Part shown: positions 20,948 through 32,612 of the stretch, in pieces | How the letters are laid out: every line of letters starts with the position of its first letter | Position numbering within the stretch: position 1 is the stretch's first letter | NCBI GenBank assembly: GCA_030704615.1 | Contig: CM060734.1 | Span: 33,000,042 to 33,064,041 of the forward strand | DNA: 64,000 bases | Reading direction: 5' to 3' | From: Takakia lepidozioides | Lineage: Eukaryota > Streptophyta > Takakiopsida > Takakiales > Takakiaceae | Program-made: the position numbers and the translations under genes | Notes under the pieces: generated by a model | What the model saw: the letters and a program-made list of their open reading frames with translations, nothing else | Database searches by the model: none | Told to the model about the DNA's origin: nothing

Positions 20948-22948
20948 TAGATGGCCCTGCTGTGGCCTGTACTTGTGTCTGTTGACTTGGTGGTGGTTGT
21001 GTTGCTGGTGGTGTTTGTGTTGGTGTTGTTGTTGTTGATTGTATTGGTGTCTCTCGTTTGTGATCTTGCTCCTCTTGATCCTCTTCGTCCATGAGCTCCT
21101 CTTGTTCTGGAATTGGTGGCAGGAATTCCTCATGAATGTCTGTCACCAACTTTGCCAACTGACATTTCATCTGCCTCTCCATTGCCCTGTTGAGTTTCTT
21201 CATTTCCAATTCACTCCCTTCATTCAACCAGGCTCTGGCTAAGGCTGCGTCCACTGCATCCAACCCTGCTTGCAATGTCAGCTTCTCCAGCTACTGCTTC
21301 CATTCTTGTTCATTGCCCATGGCAATGTCTCTTTCTGTGGTGGCGGTAAACAGCCTGCTCTCAGCATTCTCCCTTTCCTTCAGCAGTATAGTGTTGCTGT
21401 TGAGCCACTTGGTTCCTTGATCTCTGACAATCCTCAGCTGTCCCTTGAGTGTCTCCACCTGTTGCTTAAGCGTCTGCACTTGTCCTGTGAGTGTTTCCAC
21501 CTCTGTCTCTGTTTTTCGAGATCGCTCTCGCTCTGCATCGAGGTCGGCTTGGACATGGCGTGTTTCGTCTCTCTGTCTTTCCCACTTTTGCTCCCACTCA
21601 TCTCTGCATTGTGCCAACGTGTTGTATTGGCGGAGTAAGGTCGTCTTTTGATCTTCTAATGTTGCAATTGTAACCTCATGGTTACATACTATTCTTGCAG
21701 TAGCCAATACCCTCGGGTGCTTCTCTTTGATGTGGTCTAAGATCATGCTCAGGTTTTCCGGGCTGATGTAATCCTTGGCCCTGTCCATACAAGCTATTAG
21801 TTGACCCAATGCTTGTATTGCCTACAGAATGACATTCTGTGGCGTTTCCTCCAACCCTGTATCCCATGCTATTGTATCCAGAACTTCTTGTGCTAGTAGT
21901 AATTCCAAATTGGAATTTATGTCTTGCAGCTGCTGACTCGGTGCCTCTTGCACCATCTGCTGTTGCTACGCCACTCTGTTTCCCTCCTCTATTCCTGGTT
22001 GTGTGGTATCTGTGTGTGCTGCTTGCTGATTTTCAGTGTTGTCATGGCTAATTTCCATGGGCGTTGCTTCGTTGGTCTGTGGTTGGTTCCCTCCTTCTGG
22101 CTGTTGATTCTCCCCTTCTCTCTGTACTGGGGAATCAGCCGTCGAGTTGATGATGTCCTCTGCTACTGCACTTATGGTTGCTTCGTTGATCCGGGCTCTC
22201 TTTGCAAGTCCGCCCTCTTTTTCTTCCTGACCTGCTGCCGTCTCACTTCCTTCTTCCTCCATTGTGTCTATCCGTTGCATAATCCCCAACGTCGCTTGCT
22301 CTTCGGGCGTTAGGTATACAGTGTGTCGAATCATCTGGAGTAACAAGGGAGTCGCCATGGTAACAGTCGCTTCATTCTTCTTCTTTGTCAACCTGGTCAG
22401 TTCTTGCGTTAACTTCTTCAATAAGAAGCTTGCCCAATTCACGATTTGTCCATTGAAGCAAATTAACACTTGATCGATTAGTTCCTTGGTATAGTAGCTG
22501 TGGTTTTGCCTGAGGCAAAACAACGTGCTAAGTACTGGGGCTATCTTCCTGAAGCCTGGGTTTTTGCTGTGGCTGCATGTGTAGCCTTGATTTGCTTGGT
22601 TGAGATTCTCAAACAAATCTGCAAGCACAAACCTTGGAGGTTTGCCGCTGTGCGGTGGTACGTCCAGACTGGGAAGGTGAAATACTTCCGCCAAACTTCT
22701 CTGTCAACAAGGATGTGGGTGTCGCGGACATTTGTGCTTCGAGTGCTGGTGTTCTAATTCTCCAAGAACTCCCTGCACAGCTCGTCGTGCTTCAGGTTCC
22801 AGTCCAGTGTGGTGATGAAGTATCGCAGGCCAAGACTGTCCAACGTCTCCTGTGTCTCTGTGTCCTGCTCAATCTTCCACAACGCCGGGCTGATTTTGAA
22901 ATTGACTTGCGCATAAGAACATGGTGCCTTCCGCTTGGTGCCTGCCAT
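20948..22948 (-). pseudogene. ORF3 of element C, diverged and frameshifted
   Basis: Start at ATG 22948 (MAGTKRKAPCSYAQV). LDWNLKHDELCREFLEN, then after a frameshift near 22690 VFHLPSLDV, GYTCSHSKNPGFRKI and QNHSYYTKELIDQVL align with LDWTLHHRQYMLQFLQN, LFRLPAG, GYACTKAVYPGLKEV and QNQQYLSRSFTEEIL of element A. 21809-21291 encodes a heptad-rich coiled coil (LTGQVQTLKQQVETLKGQL); 21275-20948 is Gln/Pro-rich and cut by B's LTR. Shows that N-terminal domain plus coiled coil is the conserved ORF3 architecture despite low identity. Confidence 0.75.
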
Positions 22949-23549
22949 TTCTCCTAGTCTCGCGGTTGCTGTAAGGAATTGGAGCACCAATTCCTATATC
23001 ATAAGCAGTATGAAGCACACTGGAAGTTGTGTATACAACAATTTCCAGTTTGCGGAAGAGAAGGTGAGGAGTTCGCTTCTAGTTTTAAGTAGGGGTTCTC
23101 CTCTGTAGGCTTCTCCTTTAACTTTTCTCGAGGTTGTCGTGGAGGTAATTTTGTCCTGCTGGTTGTCTGAGTTTAAAGCGCACTTAGCTTTAATTGCTGG
23201 GCCCAGGCTTACCAAGAAGCATTTAGCTTCTGGTAACGTTTTTGAGAAAACTTCATCCCTTTTGTGTCTGATTTTCCTTCGTTGGTTTTTTCTTCGTGAT
23301 TGGTTTTGGATTAAACTGACGGTCGATAACTTGACAAGTAGACAAACATTTGATAGTGATAGTAAATTATATTATTGCCACTATCAACATTTCGGTCAGT
23401 TTCTGTTCATCCCTCTGGGATGTGTTCATCCACTTTGGTACGTGGTCTGTCTTTAAATGGGCGGCTTGGGTGCAGTACTTGCAGCTTGGTTTAATGGTTT
23501 TGCCCTTATCATCCGCCGTCTTTTGGCAATCCGTTGGATTGCGCCGTCG
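22949..23549 (-). other. Element C spacer between integrase and ORF3
   Basis: About 600 bp without a convincing gene, in the position of the pol-ORF3 spacer of element A. No His/Ser repeat tail or GCTGTG minisatellite is seen here, unlike in A, B and F. Confidence 0.5.
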
Positions 23550-25480
23550 TTATGCCTCCGTATTATGATCGAAGGGTAGTGGTGTATGATTACCACGGTC
23601 GGTGGGGTGATCTGGAGCGTACATCTCGGAGTTTAAAACAAGCAGTGACTCGTTAGCCATTTCGTATTCGTTCACGGTTCTGTAGGGCATCTGTGCTGGC
23701 CACGGTTCACCATACGGTATACGGGGTGGTAATGTTGTCCTCCAGATGAATGGTGATCTAGCTGTCGTGGTGCCTTGAATTCGTGTTGCCACCTGTCTTA
23801 GTACATGTTGATTCACCGTGTCGTTATGAATGTAGTATGCACTGGTAGTTTCACACTCCTCATCTTCAGTTTGATCTTCCTCGTTGGCGTATAAGTCATG
23901 TATAAGAGCTTTGTCATGTATTCCTTGGTAGCCTTTTAACTTGTTAATATTAATTCGTCCCACGAATTCTTGTTCCAAGGTCTGCAAATCAACAGTTCCA
24001 TTGTCATGTACCTTTTTGATTTGAAATGGTCCCATCCATGGCATTTTCAATTTTCCGCCCAGTTTGATCTTCTTGATTTTTGGTAACCACAAAACAATGT
24101 CCCCGTCCTGGAAAGATTTCTCTTTCCCTTCGGATATTCTTTTCCTTCGCTGTTCCTGAATCCGTGCCATGTTATCTGCGGCATCTGCTTGAACTTCTTC
24201 CAAATGGAATAACTCATATTCCCTGACTCGTAAGGATTCTTCTAAACCCCATCGTTCATGAGTTATGGTTCGTAGTGTGGGTATCATACATTCAATGGGT
24301 AATAGTGCCTCTGCTCCATACACCAGTTGAAATGGTGTATGCTTCGTGGTCACCTTGTATGATGTCCTGAATGCCCATAGTGTTGTGTTCAATTTGGTGT
24401 CCCAATTTGTACGATTGGCATTTACTATCTTGGTTAAGATAGTGCATAATATTTTGTTGGTAGATTCGGCTTGACCGTTTCCTTGAGGATAGTAATCAGT
24501 ACTTTTGTGATGTACAATCATAAACTCCTCCGTCAAGCATTTTATGGCATCATTTATGAAATGTGATCCCTGATCACTGACGAATTCCAGTGGGAAACCA
24601 AATCGTGTGATGATGTTTTCATATAAGAATTTGGCTGTCGATCTGGCAGTGTTGTCTCTTAGTGCCTTAGCCTCTACCCATTTGGTAGTGTAGTCAGTGG
24701 CTGTGAGGATGTATTGGTTTTGTGTGTACCTTGCTGGAGGTTTAATGGGTCCCACGAAGTCTAGCCCCCAGCGCTGAAATGGTTATGTTGGTAGTATGGG
24801 GTGTAGAGTCCCCTTCCCCGTTCGTTCTACTGGTCCCATCCTCTGGCAGACATCACACTGTTGACAGTGTTCATAAGTATCCCCAAATACAGTAGGCCAC
24901 TAGTAGCCTGCTAGTAATATTTTCTTTGCTGTCAGGTCCGAACTGAAGTGTCCTCCTGCAATTCCTTCGTGTAGTTCTTGCATTACTGTTTTGGCCTGGT
25001 CTTTGTTTACACATCTTCTCATTATGGAGTCAATTCCTCTTTTGTACAGAATCCCTTTGATTAATGTGTATGGCTTGCTTTTCATTGAAAGCTTCCTCCT
25101 GTCATCCTTGGTGTAATCTTCGGGAAATTCAGATAGTATTTGATTGGCCATTGCCAATCATCTTGATCTTGATCCTGAATATCTTCTGATTTTTCTTTGG
25201 TGACTGTATAAGCTCCAATACTGATATTGGCCAATTCTTGATTGTTTGTTTCTTCGTTTTCCTTGTCATCTTATTCTTCTCGATCTGGCTCTTCTTCAAT
25301 AATAAGTCCTTCATCAAGAGGTTCATCTTCATCGGATGAATCCTCTTCTTCATCAGTGTCGTCCATGAGTTTGAGAGCATCTGGAAGGTCATAGTCTCCT
25401 TGAAACATTCCCAGAGCATTTATAGGATTTGTCTCTTCATCTGGTGCTTCTGGTTGAACAGCAAACAGAACTCCATAACA
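23550..25480 (-). pseudogene. Element C integrase and preceding pol remnant
   Basis: Zinc-binding part at 25157-24900 (LHEGIAGGHFSSDL ... KILLAGY) followed by a TAG in place of Trp, then [18 protein letters not shown] and [17 protein letters not shown], in a clean frame 24755-23550 of 401 residues. The integrase ends without the decapeptide repeats of element A. 25160-25480 is an acidic linker in shifted frames; RT and RNase H are absent. Confidence 0.85.
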
Positions 25481-25487
25481 ATGGGAC

Positions 25488-27155
25488 GAAAATGCGGTGC
25501 CGCATTTCAGTCGCCACTACCAGTTACCCTTGCCTCCATGACAGTGGGACCGAAATGCGGCACTACCAGTTACCCTTGCCATACACCCATTGCCTTCTGG
25601 AAATGCGGCACCGCATTTTTATCCAACGACGATGACTAAAGAAAAGAAAAAAAATTAGGGTTCTCGTTTTTTTTTTCTGCCACCCCCTGTGGTCGGAAAT
25701 GCGGCACCGCATTTCCATCCAATGGGTAGAGCTAGAGAAAACAAGGGATTTTTTTTTTTTTTTTTTGTATTTTGTTTCTCTACCCCCTATAGGCCGAAAT
25801 ACGGCGCCGCATTTCAATCCAGCGGCGATAAGAAGAGAAAAGAAAAAAAATTACGGTTATTGTTTTTTCCCCCTCTACCCCCTGTTGTTGGAAATGCGGC
25901 ATCGCATTTCGATCCTACGGGGGTGACTAGAGAGGGCAAGAAATAAAACAAAAAAACAGACTCCATTTTATTTTTTATTTTTTGCCTTTAACCCCTATGG
26001 ACGCAAATGCGGCGCCGCATTTCAATCCAGCGGCGATGACAAGAGGAAAAAAAAGGTTAGGGTTATTGTTTTTCCTCTCTATTCCCCCTGTTGTTGGAAA
26101 TGCGGCGCCGCATTCCATCGAGCGGGGATGACTAGAGAACAACCAGAAAGAAAAAAGAAAAAAAACGAAAAACAAACAAACAAAAACAAAAACAAAACCA
26201 ACATTTTTATTATATTATTATATTATTTTTCCCCACGGCCCCCTCCCAACCGTATGGACGGAAATGCGGCGCCGCATTTCAATCCAGCGGCGATGACAAG
26301 AGGAAAAAAAACGGTTAGGGTTATTTTTTTCCCCCTTCTACCCCATGTTGTTGGAAATGCGGCGCCGCATTTCCATCCAACGGGGATGACTAAAAAAAAA
26401 AGGGGGGGGGGGGGGGGGTGAGGGGGGGGGAACTTTTTTTGTCCCCACCCCTTTGGACGGAAATGCGGCACCGCATTTCAATCCGGCGGCGATGACAAGA
26501 GGAAAACAAACGGTTAGGATTATTATTTTTTCCCCTTCTACCCCCTGTTGTTGGAAATGCGGCGCTGCATTTCCATCCAGCGGGGATGACTAAGGGCGGG
26601 GGGGGGGAATAAAAAATAAAAAATTGTCCCCATCCCTATGGGCGGAAATGCGGCGCTGGATTTCAATACAGCGGCGATGACCAGAGGGAAAAAAACGGTT
26701 AGGGTTATTATTTTTTCCCCCTTCTACCTCCTGTTGTTGGAAATGCGGCGCGCATTTCCATCCAGCGGGGATGACTAGAGGGGGGCGGGGGAGGGGGGAA
26801 AAAACAAACAAAAAAAAACAAAAACTTTTTTTGTCCCCACCCCTATGGATGGAAATGCTGCGCCGCATTTCAATTCAGTGGCGATGACAAGAAAAAATAA
26901 AGTTAGGGTTGCTTTCCCCCCCCCCCCCTCTACCCCCTGTTGTTGGAAATGCGGCGCCGCATTTCCATCTAGCGGGGATGACAAGAGAAAAACAAAGAAA
27001 ACAGAAATTGAGAATTTTTTATTTCTTGTTTTCACCCCCTTTGGATGGAAATGCGGCACCGCATTTCAATCCAGCGGCGATAACTAGAGGAAAAACAATC
27101 AGGGGTTATTTCCCCCCTCCCCCCCTATGATTGAAAATGCGGCGCCGCAATTCCC
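25488..27155. repeat. Palindrome array 1a: AAATGCGGYRCCGCATTT every ~100 bp
   Basis: About 17 copies of the palindrome, at 25490, 25601, 25697, 25797, 25892, 26005, 26098, 26262, 26355, 26461, 26555, 26646, 26741, 26853, 26947, 27049 and 27135 (starts). Two alternating unit types are visible: one followed by CAATCCAGCGGCGATGACAAG and a GGTTAGGGTTATT tract, the other preceded by CTACCCCCTGTTGTTGG and followed by CATCCAGCGGGGATGACTAG, giving a ~200-bp two-palindrome unit. Between them lie long A, T, G and C runs. No coding meaning is apparent. Confidence 0.93.
26391..26431. other. Poly(A)/poly(G) homopolymer tract
   Basis: A run of A followed by about 18 G, then TGA and another G run. Other homopolymers nearby: T at 25750-25766, C near 26920-26931. 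The G runs could form quadruplexes and are prone to length errors in sequencing. Confidence 0.8.
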
Positions 27156-27235
27156 ATCGAGCGGGGATGACTAGAGGGAAAAAAAAAAAAAAAAACACTG
27201 TCAAACGACTTTCAAAGAGCACGGGTGGATGGCAG

Positions 27236-28304
27236 TCAAGACGGAAATGCGGCACCGCATTTCCGTCCCGACTCGCATCCCCCTTTGCACGATGATCATC
27301 ATTTGGGGAAAAGAGGTGGGCGGGATGAACCTGGCGACGGAAATGCGCTGCCGCATTTTTGTCCGGACTGACACCTACCGATCACTTTATACCTGGTGGG
27401 ACGGAAATGCGGCAGTGCATTTCCATCCAGGTTCCCACTGGGCCATGCCTTCTCGCCATTGTGGATGGAAATGCGGTGCCTCATTTCCGTCCTAACTGAC
27501 ACCTAAGCATCCTTGATACATGGTGGGATGATAATCCGGTGCCGCATTTCCGTCCGGGCTCCCATTCCACCATGCATTTTTAATAGTCTAGACGGAAATG
27601 CGTTGCCGCATTTTCTTCCAAACTGACACCTAAGCATCCCTTAACACCTGGCGGGACGGAAATGCGGCACCGCATTTCCGTCTGGGGTCCCACTGGACCA
27701 TGCCTTCCTACCATTGTGGATGGAAATGCGGTGCCGCATTTCCGTCCTAACTGACACCTAAGTATCCTTGATACATGGTGGGATGATAATCCGGTGCCGC
27801 ATTTCCGTCCGGGCTCCCATTCCACCATACATTTTTAACAGTCTGGACGGAAATGCGGTGCCGCATTTCCGTCCGGACTGACACCTAAGCATCCCTTAAT
27901 ACCTGGTGGGACGGAAATGCGGTGCCGCATTTCCGTCTGGGCTCCAACTGTACAATCCCTGAACAGGTGGTCGGATGGAAATGCGGTGCCGCATTCCCAT
28001 CCAGACATTGCTTTCCCGAGAGTCTGGACGGAAACGCGCCCCGTATTTCCGTCCGGACTGATAGTGGACCATCCCTTCATTTCTGGTGGGACGGAAATGC
28101 GGTGCCGCGTTTCCGTCCAAAAGACAGTTTGCGTACTTGGCAGTTGAACGAAAATACGGCACCGCATTTCCGTCCGGACTGTCATTTGTACCTTTTCTTA
28201 ATGAGAGCTTCGACGGAATTGCGGTGGCGCATTCCAGGCCCGCTACCACTTACTTTGGCAGACAGGACAGCGAAACGGAAGTGCGGCACCGCATTCCCGT
28301 CCAA
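27236..28304. repeat. Palindrome array 1b: ~64-bp spacing, 255-bp higher-order unit
   Basis: About 17 palindromes, most extended to GGACGGAAATGCGG..CCGCATTTCCGTCC. A four-palindrome block repeats with a 255-bp period: GTGGATGGAAATGCGG at 27461 and 27716, GACGGAAATGCG at 27591 and 27846. Linkers (CTGACACCTAAGCATCC, CTCCCATTCCACCAT) differ from those of array 1a. Units with broken symmetry (27341, 27415, 27533, 28032) show ongoing decay. Confidence 0.93.
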
Positions 28305-28886
28305 CCCTACCTCCTGCCCACTGACAGGTGCTGGCCCCCTTGCTGGTGCTGGTCCTTGAGGACCTGTTGTAGGTGGAACTTCCACCAAGTGCTGGCCCCT
28401 GAGCACTCCCTGCTACTGGCCCCACTATATTCACAGTATTCCCAGCTCCAGTTGCACTACTTCCCACACTCCCTGTCCCCCCAGAGCCAGATCCAGGCTG
28501 CCCGCCTGATCCCCCTGAGCCGACACCTTCGTTGGCCTGTGATCCAAGTGCTCCACTTGATCTAGGTCCAACGGGTTGGGATGTCCTGGTTGTAGTCTCA
28601 ACCTCAGCTGTTGGGTCTACTTCTTCATACTCTTCCTCTTCCAATTTCTTCTCTCTATTTTCATCCTCCAAGTTCTGCCCTTGGGTTTCTTCTTCACTCA
28701 TGTAACTCAACTGCAATGGTGTTGGAGAGTCTGAACTCTCCGTTGGCTCTGCCACATCCTCTCCTCCTTCTTCGTCTTCCGTCTCAGAAACTGGAGTTCC
28801 TGCTTTTGGTGTTCCATGCCAACTCTTATCAAAGATTTCTGTCAAATCTTTTATCCAGGGATGTACCTCAAATCTTTCACCTCGTG
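28305..28886 (-). pseudogene. Gag fragment captured inside the palindrome array
   Basis: Matches gag of element A from DLTEIFDKSW to PAPVSGQ (A positions about 12470-11875) without LTR or neighbouring element sequence. It is flanked on both sides directly by palindrome-array DNA: GCATTCCCGTCCAA before and CGGTGCCGTATTTCCGTCC after. An exact internal piece of an element within a different repeat suggests capture during repair or transposition, not insertion of an element. Confidence 0.88.
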
Positions 28887-29072
28887 CGGTGCCGTATTTC
28901 CGTCCCAGCTGCCCTCCACTCTTGCCTTCAGTAAAGAGGGTTCACGAAGTGGACGGAAATGCGGTACCGCATTTACCACTGACTACCATCCACCCTGGCA
29001 TCTTTATCCTCTTTCGTGATGTGGTAGGGAGGTATCCTAATCGAACGGCCACTAATGCCGCACCGCATTCAG
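28887..29072. repeat. Palindrome array 1, distal end
   Basis: Half palindrome at 28887, full copy AAATGCGGTACCGCATTT at 28957-28974, and a decayed copy near 29056 (AATGCCGCACCGCATT). Beyond this the sequence changes to the coding-like region leading to X1. Confidence 0.8.
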
Positions 29073-29095
29073 TCTGTTGACTCAAAGAGGCTGAA

Positions 29096-29311
29096 ATGGC
29101 AGTTGAAGGGGTCATTGCCAACACATATTCGGAGGTGGTTATGCCGGACCGTTGCATCATCACTGACTGTCCAACAGACACTAGACCTCTATTTCTTCGA
29201 ATTCAATTTTCCAGCGACACAGGGGCCATCTGCCTCACGAGGGGACACGTAGGCCCCGACCTTTCGAATCCATACGGTGCATCTCCGACGTTTGATGTCA
29301 TCTTCCGCTAG
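29096..29311 (+). CDS. Hypothetical 71-residue ORF before X1
   Basis: ATG at 29096 (MAVEGVIANTYSEVVMPDR), ending TAG. Composition is protein-like (CPTDTRPLFLRIQF, ICLTRGHVGPDL) and it lies between the last palindrome and the X1 gene remnant on the same strand, so it may be an upstream exon of that gene. No family recognised. Confidence 0.35.
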   Translation: MAVEGVIANTYSEVVMPDRCIITDCPTDTRPLFLRIQFSSDTGAICLTRGHVGPDLSNPYGASPTFDVIFR

Positions 29312-29389
29312 TGACTCTTTCAATGCTCTAACACCCCTTCCAACACCATTCTTTGCCTCTTTTCTTCTCTTTAGTTTCTCTTATATTGC

Positions 29390-30515
29390 ACAGCCTCATA
29401 GTGAGGTGGTGGAGGGATCGCAGGGCTCTGAAGACCCGCAGGACGAAAAGGAGGAAGCTACTGTAGCCCGCACACACCCTCGACCTTCTAGCACGGGTCC
29501 TCCTGTCGGGCCTAACCTTGTGCGCTTCAAGGACGTGCTTTGGAAAGGTAAAGGTTTCAAGTCGAAAGCAGCAGAGAAAGAGGCAATTTGACGATGAAGA
29601 TGATGGAGAGTCGCCAACAGGGGTCGTCCCCTTCTCCAGCAAATTAAGGAGCAGGAAGCATCAGGCGGTCGTTGAGGAATATACTACCCCATCGGATCAA
29701 TCCCCTTCCCCTACGAAGAGCAAGAAGTAGACGGGGGCGGTGGAGAATCGGACGAGAACGGATGAGTCCCCTTCCCTTGCAAAGAGTAAGAAGCAGAAGG
29801 GGGCAAAAGCAAGGGCAGAGTAGTCTCCAGCAAAACCCCTCCACGAGTTGAAGCTCAGTTCTTGCAGGAGTTTCAGAAGGAAACCGGGGGCAACTCTGCA
29901 GAAGCTCAGGCAGCTGCTCCGACGATGATCTCTAGCACTCTTGTCCTGGTTGATCTTTCAGTGGATGAAGGTGTTGTTTCTTAACATGGGGAGCACGACT
30001 TCTCCTACCTGGAATAAGACTTTCGTGACAATAGTGGAGGTATGGACGACTACATTCTCCCACATGATCTGCCCGGCTATATTCCCAAGAATACAGGCAC
30101 GGCTCTGGGTGGTCCATCTGAACAGCCCCTTCCCCCACCCCCAAAAATGTCGCAGGAGGATTTTTCAGAGTGCAGAGAATCAAATGTTGGAGGAGACTCA
30201 CTGCAGCATTGGCAGAGTTCTTAGACCAAGGTCTTCCCTTGCACACTACAAATTCTACTCTGTCGAATGGTCTCCCTCCTGATAGTGAGGCTTGCTCTCG
30301 CAAGGGATGTGGATAAGATGAAGTTCGCATTCCAAGAAGGCTACTGGCTGGGGTCTGCCGCCTTCTATGTTTCCATTGAGAATGAGGAAGGTGGATCGCA
30401 TGCCCGACAGCAGAAGAGTTAGCAGCCTAGGGTCCCCACTGCCACACTCGCAACACGGAATTCAAAAAAATGTTGAAGGATGATGCGGTGTTCGGTGGCC
30501 AACCAAAATCCCCTC
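29390..30515 (+). pseudogene. X1: remnant of ParB-like/methyltransferase-associated gene family (N-terminal half)
   Basis: Aligned by eye with X2 on the minus strand at 54509-55890. Shared blocks in order: EVVEGSQGSEDP; GPNLVRFKDVLWKGKGF; VEAQFLQEFQ; LPGYIPKNTG; QPLPPPPKMSQEDF; RMVSLLIVRLAL, DKMKFAFQE, AFYVSIENE; and FKKMLKDD.VFGG at 30460-30500, which in X2 directly precedes the DGNHR motif. X1 is cut there by PPR sequence, so the motif itself is lost. Many stops and frameshifts; cannot be expressed. Low-complexity Lys/Ser-rich stretches (SPSPTKSKK) separate the blocks. Confidence 0.7.
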
Positions 30516-32167
30516 AGCACATCATATCGCACTCCACGACACCACATGTCGTTCAGCCATAGTGTCAAACACTCCCTTTGAATCCTAGATGCACCCACAT
30601 TTTGCAAACATGTTCACCAGGGTATTGTTCAGAATGACATCTGGTACAATTCCAGCTCTGAAGATGTCGCCATGGACCTCTTTCCCCTTTTCCAAAGCTG
30701 CTAGGGTAGTGTTCAGATTGACATTTGGCACAATTCCAGCTTTGATGATATCCCCATGCACCTCTTGCCCTTCTCCAGGGCTGCCAGGCTTGCACAAGCA
30801 TTGCAAATGCACACAAACATGATGTGCTTTCCCCATCCTTTGCTCATAGGTCTCCAAAGCCTCCATCCCACGTCCCTGCCGGGCATACCTTGCAAGCATC
30901 GCACTCCACGACACCACATCTTGTTCAGCCATAGTGTCGAACACTCCCTTTGCATCCTATATCCTAGATCCCTTTGCACCCACATTTTGCAAACATGTCC
31001 ACCAGGGTATGGTTCAGAATGACATTTGGTACAATTCCAGCTCTGAAGATGTCGCCATGGACCTCTTTCCCCTTTTCCAGAGCTGACAAGGCAGTGTTCA
31101 TAATGATATTTGGTACAATTCCAGCTTTGATGATACCCCATGCACCTCTTTGCCCTCGTCCAGGCTCGATGCACCCACATTTCGCATACATGTCCACCAG
31201 GGTATGGTTCAGACTGACATTTGGTACAATTTCAGCTCTGAAGGTGTCGCCATGGACCTCTTTCCCCTTTTCCAGAGCTGCCAGGGTAGTGTTCAGAATG
31301 ACATTTGGTACAATTCCAGCTTTGATGATATCCCCATGCACCTCCTTACCCTTGTCCAGGGCTGCCAGGCTTGCACAAGCATTGCAAATGCACACAAAGT
31401 GGCCGGGTTTCACCCCCTCCCCCATCATTGGATCATAGGTCTCCAAAGCCTCCATCCCACGTCCCTATTGTGCATACCCTGCAAGCATCGCACTCCACAA
31501 CACCACATCTCGTTCAGCCATAGTGTCAAAAACTCCCTTTGCATCCTCAATGCATCCACATTTGGCATACATGTCGAGGTCAGGGTAGTGTTCAGAATGA
31601 CATCCAGTGCAATTCCAGCTTTGACCGATGTCACCGTGGACCTCGTTCCCCTTTTCCAGGCTTGCACACGCATTGCAAACACATACAAACGCGATGTGGT
31701 TGGGCTCCACCCCTTCGCGCATCATTTGCTCACAGGTCTCCAAAGCATTCGTACCACGCCCATGCTTGGTAATCCTGCCAACATTATATTCCACGTGATC
31801 AAAGATCATTGAGGCATTCTGTGTTGAACACTTGGTGATCATCCATGATGCTCCCCTTAACATACATGTTGACAAGGTTGTTGAGTAGAAAAACGCTCGG
31901 CGTGAATCCACTTTGGACAATGTGAGTGTGCACCTACTTTCCAACTTCTAGGCCTTTCATCTTGATGCACTTATGCAAGAGACACACATACGTATCTACA
32001 TCTGCTGAAATGCCTCTTTGGTTTAAAGTTTGTAGAGCCTCTTTCAGTCTGCCTGCCTCATAAAGCATCTTCACATGCCCATAAGTGCCAGAAGAGGCAT
32101 TGGGGACTCCCTCGCTTGATCCTCTTCCAGAAGTTGTGGTCATGGTTGAGGTGCCTGATTTTATCAA
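30516..32167 (-). pseudogene. PPR (PLS-type) pseudogene with internal duplications
   Basis: Frame from ATG 32167 (MIKSGTSTMTTT) contains DTYVCLLHKCIKMKGLEVGK, then in shifted frames TPSVFLLNNLVNMYVKG, MYAKCGCIEDAKGVFDTM and AERDVVSWSAMLAGYA, typical of organelle-targeted PPR RNA-binding proteins of the PLS class. A ~200-bp unit (KEVHGDIFRAGIVPNVILNHTLVDM) recurs at about 30600, 30990 and 31190. Motifs are shortened where GK.VHGD units are fused directly, and stops break every frame. It adjoins the truncated end of X1. No E or DYW tail is seen. Most of the plus-strand ORFs here are shadows. Confidence 0.8.
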
Positions 32168-32336
32168 CTGTGCCGCTACAGCTGCCGCTTCCAGCTAACC
32201 ATCTACCCCTGGAGGTTTCTTGTAGCTATCTTTCACAAGGATCCATAGGTAATCTGGAGCTTGAAATCCGACCCTCTTGGATGAATATGGACCCACACTC
32301 TATCCTGCTCCCTCAGCTATCACTGCCTCTGCACAA

Positions 32337-32612
32337 TCATGCATACATCCTTGCTTTGCTGCCAATGCGATCATCGCACTCCACGACACCACATCTCGTT
32401 GAGCCACAGTCGAACACTACCTTTGCATCTTCAATGCGACTGCATTTGGCATACATGTCCACTAGGGCGGTGTTCAGAACGACAAACCCTACAATTCCAG
32501 CTTTCATGATGTCACCATGGACCTTCCATGTCACTTCCAGGTGGAGGCAGTACATATTAAAATATCTATTCCCCAAGGCCACATTTTCTTTACCTGTTTT
32601 TGTGAAACACAC
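32337..32612 (-). pseudogene. Isolated PPR motif fragment
   Basis: About 90 residues with WKVHGDIMKAGIVGFVVLN, TALVDMYAKCSRIEDAKVVFD, then a frameshifted CGVVECDDRIG. Same repeat type as 30516-32167, lying upstream on the same strand; probably a duplicated piece of that pseudogene. Confidence 0.65.

Larger units (their letters stand above)
20948..25480 (-). mobile_element. Element C: diverged relative, integrase and ORF3 only
   Basis: Minus-strand remnant with the same gene order as A (integrase, spacer, ORF3) but clearly diverged protein sequence. Its ORF3 is cut by the end of element B's LTR at 20947, so B probably inserted into C; the other half of C would lie beyond the left edge. Upstream it ends where the palindrome array begins. 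Confidence 0.8.

Noticed and set aside
26570-26600. Helitron 3' end (hairpin followed by GATGACTAG)
   Set aside because: CTAG follows some palindromes at about 15-20 bp, but not consistently, and no Rep/helicase or TC 5' end is seen. Kept only as a remote possibility.
25840-26715. Telomere-like GGTTAGGGTTATT
   Set aside because: Single units inside each array repeat, never in tandem.
25689-27130. Many ORFs with GNAAPHF, KCGAAFPS or MRCRIS motifs
   Set aside because: These are the three readings of the palindrome on each strand, not proteins.
25490-28304. Regular palindromic repeats with spacers, superficially like a CRISPR array
   Set aside because: Spacers are themselves repeated, vary in length from ~45 to ~150 bp, there are no cas genes, and the context is plant nuclear.
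30589-31812. Plus-strand ORFs in the PPR region
   Set aside because: Shadows of minus-strand PPR motifs.
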